From: Myxococcales bacterium | Lineage (GTDB): Bacteria; Myxococcota_A; Polyangia; Fen-1088 | DNA: 8,332 nucleotides | Direction: 5' to 3' | Assembly (NCBI GenBank): GCA_003170035.1 | Contig: PMZX01000533.1 | Location: forward strand, 8,279 to 16,610 | Shown: positions 1 to 5,546 of the stretch, piece after piece | Position numbering within the stretch: position 1 is the stretch's first letter | How the letters are laid out: each line of letters begins with the position of its first letter | Translations under genes and position numbers: made by a program | Notes under the pieces: model-generated | Database searches by the model: none | What the model was told of the DNA's origin: nothing | Seen by the model: only the letters and a program-made list of their open reading frames with translations

Positions 1-1895
1 TCGGCGGACGCCTTTTCCCAGTCGGCCATGCGTCGGCCGAGGAGATCGCCCAGTTCGCGTTCGCGATCGGCCAGCGCGTGCAGTTTCTGCCAGTCGCCCC
101 CATGGTCGGCGGCGAGTTGCGCGCGCAGTGATGACAGCTCGGTTTCGATGCGCGCAACTTCTGCCTCCAGCGACTCGACCAGGCGTTCCAGCCGGCGCTG
201 CACGCGCTCGCGGTCCTTCTTGGCAGTCCGGCTGATCTCGGTGGGCGACTGGGTGACTGGGGACGGCGGCTCGGGCACAGGCGTGGCAGACGCCTGGCTC
301 TTGTGATACGCGCGCCAGTCCGAGTAGTTCCCCAGGTGCGCCTCCAGGGTGCCGTTCTCGAACACCAGGAGGCGCCGGCACACTCGATCGAGAAAGTAGC
401 GATCGTGGCTGACCACGATGAGAGTTCCCTCGTAGCCGTCGAGCGAGTGCTCCAGCGTTTCGCGTGCTGGAATATCCAGGTGGTTGGTCGGCTCGTCGAG
501 CGCGAGCACGTTGCGCGGAAACAGCAGCATCTTGGCCAGCGCCAAGCGGCTGCGCTCGCCGCCCGAGAAACCGAGTACCGTGCGGAAGGAATCGTCGCCG
601 AAGAAGCGGAACTTGGCCAGGTACTGCCGCACCACCTCGGGAGAAAGATCGTTGCGCACCGACTGGATTTCTTCGATGGCGGTGCGGTCCTCGGAAAGTG
701 AGCTCAACTTCTGATCGAAGTACCCCAGTCGCACAGCAGCGCCGCGTTCCACCACGCCGGCCAGCGGGGCCAGCTCGCCCACCAGGGTTTTCAGCAGGGT
801 GCTCTTGCCGCAGCCGTTGGGGCCTACGATTCCAACCCGATCCCCGCGGAAGATGTTGACCGTCACGTCGGCCAGGATGGTCCTGCCCGGGTAGCCCACG
901 CTGATGCCAGGGGCCCGCACGATCTCCTTGCCGCCCAGATCGCCGCCGGTCTGGAAATTGAGCGCGATCCGACCCGCAACTTGCCAGTTGTCCTCCGGGC
1001 GTTCCAGCCGCTCCAGTTTTTCCAGCATGCGGCGCCGGCTCTGCGCCTGCCTGGTTTTCTGTCCAGCCAGGTTGCGCCGGATGAAGTCCTCGGTCTTCTC
1101 GACGTGTTCCTTTTGGCGCTGGTACTCTACGCGCGCTCGCTCCAGCCGTGCGTCGCGCTCTACCACGTACTGGTCGTACGCAAAGGAATAGCGGACGATT
1201 TGGCCGTCCTCCAGCTCGACGATCGCGCGGCAGGTGCGTTGAATGAAAGCTCGGTCGTGTGACACCAGCACGAACGCGCCGGGATACTCGGCCAGGCGCG
1301 CCTCCAGGCGTTCGATGGCCGCGAGATCGAGGTGGTTGGTGGGCTCGTCGAGCAGGAGCAGATCAGGCTGGCGCACCAGAACCTTGGCTAGCTCCAGTCG
1401 GCCGCGCTCGCCGCCGGACAGCGTGGCCAGCGACCGGCCCAGGTCGGCCTGCGACAGCCCCACGTCTTCGGTGAGCTCGCGCACACGCGTTTCGAGGTCA
1501 TAGCCGCCTTCCAGGCGGTAGCGTTCCTGCAACTCACCGTAGTGCTTGAGCTCCGCCTCGGAAGCCTCGGCCAGTCGTGCTTCGAGGCGCTGCAATTCCT
1601 CGTGCATGGCTTGCACATGGGCGAATGGCTCCAGTAGGGCATCGAGCACGGTGCCTTCTCCGCCCAATTGGTGCGACTGGCGGAGGTAGGCCACGGTTTG
1701 TCGACCCAGGACGCGGACGTCTCCCGAGTCCGGTTGCAGTTCGCCGGCGAGGAGCTTGAGCACGGTGGACTTGCCCGTGCCGTTGGGGCCGAGCAGGGCA
1801 AGCCGGTCGCCTGGCCGGATGAGCAGCGACGCGCCGGCCAGGATCTCGGTGCCAGGATAGCTGAAATGTGCGTCGGCGAACTGGGCGAGGCTCAA
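1..1895 (-). CDS. ABC-F family ATPase, 3' end beyond the window (YdiF/YheS-like)
   Basis: This is a duplicated ATP-binding cassette protein with no membrane segments, which marks the ABC-F family: soluble ATPases that act on the ribosome near the E site. About 631 codons are visible before the left edge. Cassette 1 has Walker A GPNGTGKST (residues 36-44), signature LSGGERGRL (159-167), Walker B LLLLDEPTNHLD (179-190) and switch SHDR (212-215). Cassette 2 has GPNGCGKST (358-366), FSGGERSRL (443-451), LALDEPTNHLD (464-474) and SHDRYFLDRV (496-505). Between them (about 241-305) lies the charged helical arm that contacts tRNA in this family. A Pro-rich hinge (about 536-551) leads to a charged C-terminal coiled coil (about 556 onward). 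The family is usually 600-650 residues, so only a few residues should be missing. The chosen TTG start (1895-1893) overlaps the serC TGA (1894-1892) as TTGA and gives a normal family N-terminus (SLAQFADAHFSYPG). No good Shine-Dalgarno precedes it, so translational coupling to serC is likely. Which ABC-F subgroup it belongs to (resistance or housekeeping) is not settled; the arm motif GQKTRQAQSRRRMLEKL suggests YdiF-like. Confidence 0.93.
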   Translation of the reverse strand, partial: MSLAQFADAHFSYPGTEILAGASLLIRPGDRLALLGPNGTGKSTVLKLLAGELQPDSGDVRVLGRQTVAYLRQSHQLGGEGTVLDALLEPFAHVQAMHEELQRLEARLAEASEAELKHYGELQERYRLEGGYDLETRVRELTEDVGLSQADLGRSLATLSGGERGRLELAKVLVRQPDLLLLDEPTNHLDLAAIERLEARLAEYPGAFVLVSHDRAFIQRTCRAIVELEDGQIVRYSFAYDQYVVERDARLERARVEYQRQKEHVEKTEDFIRRNLAGQKTRQAQSRRRMLEKLERLERPEDNWQVAGRIALNFQTGGDLGGKEIVRAPGISVGYPGRTILADVTVNIFRGDRVGIVGPNGCGKSTLLKTLVGELAPLAGVVERGAAVRLGYFDQKLSSLSEDRTAIEEIQSVRNDLSPEVVRQYLAKFRFFGDDSFRTVLGFSGGERSRLALAKMLLFPRNVLALDEPTNHLDIPARETLEHSLDGYEGTLIVVSHDRYFLDRVCRRLLVFENGTLEAHLGNYSDWRAYHKSQASATPVPEPPSPVTQSPTEISRTAKKDRERVQRRLERLVESLEAEVARIETELSSLRAQLAADHGGDWQKLHALADRERELGDLLGRRMADWEKASA

Positions 1896-2971
1896 CCGTT
1901 GGCTTTCATGAACTCGCGCATGTGGTCGGCCAGGGCCTGGCACCCTTCCACGGGCATGCCGTTGTAGACCGACGCCCGGATCCCGCCCACCGTGCGGTAG
2001 CCCTTGAGCGCCAGCATGCTCTTGCTCGTGGCTTCCTTGAGGAACTTGTCGGTCAGCTCCTCGCTGGGCAGTTTGAAGGTGATGTTCATGTGGCTGCGCA
2101 CGGCGGGATCGGCCACGGTGCCTTTGTAGAAGCCACCCGAGCCGTCGATGGCGTCGTAGATCAGCTTGGCCTTGTCGGCATTGCGCTTCTCGATGGCCGC
2201 AAGGCCGCCTTGGCGTTCCATCCAGCGGAAGGTTTCGAGCAACACGTACACGCCGAAGGTGGGCGGCGTGTTGAGGCAGCTCTTGGCATCGGCGTGCACC
2301 TTGTAGTTGAAGATCTTGGGCACGCTCTTGCCAATTCGGTCATAGAGGTCCTTGCGTACGATGATCAGCACGAGGCCCGCGGGCCCCAGGTTCTTCTGTG
2401 CGCCGCCGTAGACCATTGCGGTGCGCGCGATGGGGTGCGGCCGCGACATGATCTCGGAACTGGCGTCGACCATCAGCGTGGGGTGTTTCGGCCATTCGAC
2501 GAAACGGTTGCCGTGCACGGTCTCGTTCGAGCAGATGTGCAGGTAGGCGGCGTTGGGGTCAGCGGTCCAGCCGACTGGATGGCGATCGAACCCAGTGGAT
2601 TCGCCCGACGCGATCACCTTCACCTTGTCAGGGGCGATACCCTTGGCGGTGTCTGCGGCTTTCTTCGACCACTCGCCGGTTATCACGTACTCGGCCACGC
2701 CGTTGAGGAAGTTCATGGGGATGAGCGCGAACTGCTGGGTCGCTCCTCCCTGCAGGAAGAGCACATCGTGCGTGTCAGGGATCTGCAGGAGGCTGCGGCA
2801 GCGGGCGATGGTCTCATCCAGCACCGCATCGAATTCCTTCCCTCGGTGGCTACATTCCGCAATTCCAAAACCCTTGCCCTGAAAATCCAGCAAGGCGGCG
2901 GCCGAGGCTTCGAGAACCTCGTAAGGAAGAGTGGCAGGACCAGCAGCGAAGTTGAACGCGCGTTTCTTCAT
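1892..2971 (-). CDS. serC: Phosphoserine aminotransferase SerC
   Basis: SerC is a cytoplasmic, PLP-dependent class V aminotransferase. It converts 3-phosphohydroxypyruvate plus glutamate to phosphoserine in serine synthesis, and it also acts in the DXP-dependent pyridoxine route. The product is 359 aa, close to the 362 aa of E. coli SerC. Visible family motifs are the N-terminal FNFAAGPATLP (6-16), GGATQQF (75-81) in the PLP phosphate region, SNETVHG (148-154), VDASSEIMSRP (168-178), GGAQKNLGPAG (189-199) with K193 as the expected PLP-binding lysine, TPPTFGVY (235-242), and the C-terminal TVGGIRASVYNGMP (327-340). The reading frame stays open upstream to 3265, but the extra 98 residues only translate a GC-rich repeat into His/Arg-rich low complexity. 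The ATG at 2971 is chosen because it has a GGAG Shine-Dalgarno 5 nt upstream and gives the family N-terminus. It is first in a leftward unit with the overlapping ABC-F gene. No serA or serB is visible. Its promoter must lie in the short stretch before, or inside, the repeat arm that begins 67 bp upstream. Confidence 0.97.
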   Translation of the reverse strand: MKKRAFNFAAGPATLPYEVLEASAAALLDFQGKGFGIAECSHRGKEFDAVLDETIARCRSLLQIPDTHDVLFLQGGATQQFALIPMNFLNGVAEYVITGEWSKKAADTAKGIAPDKVKVIASGESTGFDRHPVGWTADPNAAYLHICSNETVHGNRFVEWPKHPTLMVDASSEIMSRPHPIARTAMVYGGAQKNLGPAGLVLIIVRKDLYDRIGKSVPKIFNYKVHADAKSCLNTPPTFGVYVLLETFRWMERQGGLAAIEKRNADKAKLIYDAIDGSGGFYKGTVADPAVRSHMNITFKLPSEELTDKFLKEATSKSMLALKGYRTVGGIRASVYNGMPVEGCQALADHMREFMKANG

Positions 2972-2976
2972 GGGAA

Positions 2977-2980
2977 CTCC
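2977..2980 (-). promoter_or_regulatory. Ribosome binding site of serC (decides the start)
   Basis: On the minus strand GGAG lies 5 nt before the ATG at 2971. It supports this start over upstream in-frame ATGs, which would add the translated repeat sequence to SerC. Confidence 0.75.
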
Positions 2981-3038
2981 GTTGGATAGAGGGAGCACAA
3001 CCATAGTCGATTCCGGGCGCCAGGGGGAGGGGAACTGA

Positions 3039-3075
3039 CGGTGTGGGTGACAGCGGCGGTGGCGGTGACCGTGGC
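3039..3075 (+). repeat. Left arm of an imperfect 37-bp inverted repeat
   Basis: The first 23 bases (3039-3061) are an exact reverse complement of 3834-3856. Over 37 bases the arms match at 34 positions, with mismatches at 3062, 3068 and 3070. The core reads GTGTGGGTGACAGCGGCGGT. The arm begins 67 bp upstream of the serC start codon, so it may overlap or displace the serC promoter. Its inner half runs into a 12-bp tandem repeat. No matching short direct repeats are visible outside the two arms, so I cannot show a target-site duplication. It could be an end of a small nonautonomous element, or one of two inverted copies of a dispersed repeat family. Confidence 0.8.
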
Positions 3076-3114
3076 GGTGACCGTGGCCGTGGCGGTGACA
3101 GGGGCGGTGACGGT
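3061..3114 (+). repeat. 12-bp tandem repeat, consensus GGCGGTGACCGT
   Basis: Units are at 3061-3072 and 3073-3084 (both exact consensus), a half unit GGCCGT at 3085-3090, then 3091-3102 and 3103-3114 with one or two changes at the end of the unit. The array continues loosely as GGTGGC to about 3120. It is not in a gene: the frame that stays open through it gives only His/Arg or Gly/Asp-rich low complexity. A related, shorter GGCGGTGACGGTGGCGGT run occurs inverted within 3820-3840. Confidence 0.85.
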
Positions 3115-3120
3115 GGTGGC

Positions 3121-3245
3121 GGCCGGCCCTGGGGCATTCGATCCAGGAACCGCCGACTAGCGCTCGGGAAACTGGAAGCTCTCGATATGAATCCGGTCTG
3201 GCGACCGCCAGGGACGAGCAACCGCCCAGGTAGTTTGCTGTCGTC
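3121..3245. other. Spacer with no recognisable gene
   Basis: This 125-bp stretch lies between the tandem repeat and the stop codon of the membrane-protein remnant. Several frames are open across it, but none has a convincing start, ribosome binding site or family motif. I see no hairpin followed by a T run. Confidence 0.5.
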
Positions 3246-3513
3246 CTAGTGCCACACGGCCCCAAATATCATCAGCATCACCCCGGGAAACAGCAAGAAC
3301 CAGTGTCGGCGGAATTTCCGTTCCAAGTACCCGCCCCCGAATAGCGACGACATCCCCGCAATGTTGATCAGCGGCAACCAACTATCGCTGACAATGTGTA
3401 TGGTGGAAAGCGCGGCGCCCCACCAGAACAGACTGCCAGCCCCTAGTGTCAGGACAACGTAGGCAACTTGCCCGCACTCATCGCACTCTACCCGCCAGAT
3501 TACCCTGTCCGAG
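3246..3513 (-). pseudogene. Remnant of a small membrane protein (C-terminal part)
   Basis: The minus-strand frame ending in TAG (3248-3246) encodes about 80 residues with two or three hydrophobic stretches: VAYVVLTLGAGSLFWWGAAL, then a segment around WLPLINIAGMSSLFGGG, then HWFLLFPGVMLMIFGAVWH at the C-terminus. A basic loop (LERKFRRHW) sits between the last two. Its base composition looks visibly less GC-rich than the flanking genes. The frame stays open upstream to an ATG at 3581, but that ATG lies inside the histidine-kinase remnant in another frame and has no clear ribosome binding site. The hydrophobic part itself contains no good in-frame start until an internal ATG near its middle. I therefore read it as the truncated 3' end of a gene joined to the kinase remnant. 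I do not recognise the family. A short intact membrane protein with a non-standard start remains possible. Confidence 0.4.
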
Positions 3514-3690
3514 CACGTTGGTGGTGAAGAACGGGTCGAAAATATTGCGGCGCAGTTCGCGTGGCACACCCGGTCCCGCATCGGCCACCGCGATGAGCAC
3601 GCGCTCGGCCTCGGTTGCCATGGCCTGGGGTGATGTGGAGCAAGCCACTGTCACACCCGCACTGTCCTTGCTGGATTCGATCCTCGCCAT
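3499..3690 (-). pseudogene. Histidine kinase remnant (HATPase_c, G1 and F boxes only)
   Basis: In one minus-strand frame about 60 residues match the ATP-binding domain of sensor histidine kinases. VTVAC and VLIAVADAGPGVP give the G1 box (DAGPGVP, 3562-3582), followed by RELRRNIFDPFFTT, the F box. The dimerisation/phosphoacceptor region and the N box are missing upstream. Downstream, where GTGLGL (G2 box) is expected, the frame reads VLGQGNLAGRVR and then stops at 3478. Upstream of about 3690 the open frame has no kinase similarity and passes into the right repeat arm as Gly-rich sequence. The piece cannot form a working kinase, so it is a degraded fragment truncated on both sides. Frame conservation over the two boxes makes chance resemblance unlikely. 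The boundaries are estimates. Confidence 0.65.
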
Positions 3691-3819
3691 CCTCTGGCGG
3701 CTGACCCATCCCTGATTCCGTCCTGGCCCGGGCCGCCAAACGCCCGAGGCCACCGGGGTAACCGCAGGTCGCCCCCTACACGAGAGGTGCCGGTCAATGC
3801 CACCGGGCCCAATGCCAAT
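3691..3819. other. Spacer between kinase remnant and right repeat arm
   Basis: I recognise no gene here. The only local pattern is the short word AATGCCA, which occurs three times between about 3795 and 3823, leading into the inverted repeat arm. Confidence 0.45.
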
Positions 3820-3856
3820 GCCACCGCCACCGTCACCGCCGCTGTCACCCACACCG
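3820..3856 (-). repeat. Right arm of the imperfect 37-bp inverted repeat
   Basis: This is the reverse complement of the left arm: exact over 3834-3856 and 34 of 37 overall. It lies 217 bp upstream of the purA start codon. Together the arms bracket 818 bp (3039-3856) holding the tandem repeat and two gene remnants, and no intact gene that I can support. Confidence 0.8.
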
Positions 3857-4063
3857 GCTCCGATCGCAGATCCTCGTCCCGACGTTTGGAATGGACCCCG
3901 AAATGAACCTGTACTAGAAACCCTCAGGCCCTAGCCGGGCTGCGCTTTTCGATGCTCGAATTTCTCTCGCCAACGAAGGATTCTCGTGCCCAGCGTCGGC
4001 GATTTTGGGTGAGTCGGGCGGTCGCCAGCCCTTTGGAAACAGGATCTATGCTCGCCCGGACGC

Positions 4064-4067
4064 GGAG
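4064..4067 (+). promoter_or_regulatory. Ribosome binding site of purA (decides the start)
   Basis: GGAG lies 6 nt before the ATG at 4074. The frame is open further upstream to an ATG at 4005, but that start has no comparable site and would add 23 residues absent from the family. Confidence 0.75.
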
Positions 4068-4073
4068 ACACAA

Positions 4074-5381
4074 ATGGCCGTCGTAGTTATTGTCGGAGCC
4101 CAGTGGGGCGATGAAGGAAAGGGAAAGGTCGTCGACCTCCTGACCGAGCACGCGGACGTCGTGGCGCGCTGGGGCGGGGGTGCCAATGCCGGCCACACCA
4201 TCGTGGTTGAAGGAAAGAAGTACGTCACGCACCTCATTCCCTCTGGTGTCCTTCGGGCCGGGGTGACCTGCGTGTTGGGAGAGGGCATGGTCATCGATCC
4301 GCGTACCCTGGTCGAGGAGATGCGCGCGTTTCGCAGCCACGGTTTGCTGGCCCGGAACACGGAGCTGGTGGTGGCCGGCCGCGCCCACCTGACCTTTCCG
4401 CACCATCGCGAACTTGACCGCCTGCGCGAAGAGGAACCGGGCGCCATTGGCACGACTCGTCGCGGGATCGGCCCGACCTATGAGAGCAAGGCCTCGCGCA
4501 CCGGCGTGCGCGTCGAAGACCTCCTGCGGCCAGAGCGGTTTCGGCGCAATGTGGAGCGCAACCTGCGCTATGTCTCGGGCGCGCTGACCCGGTACGGAGC
4601 AGCCATTCCTGACGTGGACGCCCTGGTGAAGGAGTACCTGGCGCTGGGCGAAGAGATTCGACCCTTTGTGCGGGACGCTTCTCGCTTCCTCTACGAGGCG
4701 ATCCGGGCCGGCCGCAACGTGTTGTTCGAGGGCGCGCATGGCGTTCTTCTCGATCTGGACCACGGCACCTACCCTTTCGTGACGTCCTCGTCGACTACAG
4801 CCGGAGGAGCATGCACCGGCTGCGGTATCGGGCCGACGTCGATTGACACCGTCGTGGGCATCGTGAAGGCCTATGCCACACGGGTAGGCAACGGGCCGTT
4901 CCCGACGGAGTTGCACGATCAAATAGGCGAACGCCTGCGCGAGGTGGGGACCGAGTTCGGGTCCACCACGGGCAGGCCGCGCCGGTGCGGGTGGCTGGAC
5001 ATACCGGCCCTGCGCCTGACTTGCCGTCTTTCCGGCATCCTGGCCTTGGCGCTGACCAAGCTCGACGTCCTGTCGGGCCTTGAGCGGGTCAACCTTTGCG
5101 TCCAGTACCGGCTGGCAGGCAAGACGCTCGACGAAATGCCGCTGGATCCCGACGACTTGGCTGCGGTGGAGCCGGTCTATGAGACACTACCGGGGTGGCC
5201 GGCACTCTTTTCGGATGGCGCCTCGGCGGCCGACAGGACCAAACTTCACGAAGCGGCCGAGCGGTACATCGCGCGGATTTCCGAGTTGGTCGGGGTGCCG
5301 CTGGCCCTGGTCTCGGTGGGGCCAGGCCGCGGCGAGACCATCGTGAGGCACAACCCATTCGTACCCAGGGATGCACGCTAA
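4074..5381 (+). CDS. purA: Adenylosuccinate synthetase PurA
   Basis: PurA catalyses the GTP-dependent joining of IMP and aspartate to adenylosuccinate, the first step from IMP to AMP, in the cytoplasm as a homodimer. The product is 435 aa (E. coli 432). The start gives the classic N-terminus AVVVIVGAQWGDEGKGK, with the phosphate-binding loop GDEGKGK (12-18), catalytic D13, and catalytic H41 in NAGHTIV (38-44). Further motifs are GTTRRGIGPTYESKASRTG (126-144), FEGAHGVLLDLDHGTYPFVT (218-237), VGNGPFPTE (271-279), TKLDVLSG (328-335) with the guanine-recognising Asp at 331, and SVGPGRGETI (414-423). Two positions differ from the commonest form: H222 replaces the usual Gln of EGAQG, and G418 replaces the usual Asp/Glu of GPxR. 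The gene is intact and all core catalytic residues are present, so it should be functional. It is divergent from serC across the repeat-rich spacer. No purine-pathway gene adjoins it, and I cannot point to a convincing promoter in its leader. Confidence 0.98.
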   Translation: MAVVVIVGAQWGDEGKGKVVDLLTEHADVVARWGGGANAGHTIVVEGKKYVTHLIPSGVLRAGVTCVLGEGMVIDPRTLVEEMRAFRSHGLLARNTELVVAGRAHLTFPHHRELDRLREEEPGAIGTTRRGIGPTYESKASRTGVRVEDLLRPERFRRNVERNLRYVSGALTRYGAAIPDVDALVKEYLALGEEIRPFVRDASRFLYEAIRAGRNVLFEGAHGVLLDLDHGTYPFVTSSSTTAGGACTGCGIGPTSIDTVVGIVKAYATRVGNGPFPTELHDQIGERLREVGTEFGSTTGRPRRCGWLDIPALRLTCRLSGILALALTKLDVLSGLERVNLCVQYRLAGKTLDEMPLDPDDLAAVEPVYETLPGWPALFSDGASAADRTKLHEAAERYIARISELVGVPLALVSVGPGRGETIVRHNPFVPRDAR

Positions 5382-5474
5382 CTCATCGCACGCAACCTAC
5401 CGCGGCGGGCACGTCGAGAATCGGCCATCCGGGTCGTGCGCGGTGTTACGTGCGGGAATGGGACAGAAACCGTC

Positions 5475-5502
5475 TTGCCAGGCGGAGGCTGACATCTATA
5501 AT
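5475..5502 (+). promoter_or_regulatory. Sigma-70-type promoter of the GltJ/AgmX-like gene
   Basis: The -35 box TTGCCA (5475-5480, 5 of 6 to consensus) is followed by a 16-bp spacer and a perfect -10 box TATAAT (5497-5502). Transcription would start near 5509, leaving a leader of about 38 nt before the ATG at 5547. It lies about 95 bp downstream of the purA stop, so the next gene probably has its own vegetative promoter rather than depending on purA read-through. Confidence 0.7.
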
Positions 5503-5546
5503 CGCGCGGTTACCGTCTCTTCGTGGTACGCGTATATGAGGGCCCA

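Noticed and set aside
1868..2989. Long plus-strand open frame (373 codons) opposite serC
   Set aside because: It lies antisense to an unmistakable serC, has no family motif, and is His/Gly/Val-rich as expected from the complement of high-GC coding sequence.
3043..3249. Gly/Asp-rich plus-strand open frame resembling a repeat protein
   Set aside because: It is only the translation of the 12-bp DNA repeat followed by unrelated sequence, with no ribosome binding site.
2972..3265. N-terminal extension of SerC by up to 98 residues
   Set aside because: It would translate the tandem repeat into His/Arg-rich low complexity, and a good ribosome binding site sits before the standard start at 2971.
3886..3915. 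Possible purA promoter (TTGGAA, 18 bp, TGTACT)
   Set aside because: Each box matches consensus at only about 4 of 6 positions, so it is no better than chance in a leader of this length.
3926..3952. Possible terminator or attenuator (GCCC/GGGC stem followed by TTTT) in the purA leader
   Set aside because: The stem is only four strong pairs and no upstream plus-strand gene would need it.
3924..4922. Long minus-strand open frame (332 codons) opposite purA
   Set aside because: It is antisense to purA with biased composition and no recognisable domain; purA accounts for the sequence.
5382..5470. Possible purA terminator (CGCACG with CGTGCG)
   Set aside because: The complementary words are far apart with a large loop and no T run, so it is not convincing.
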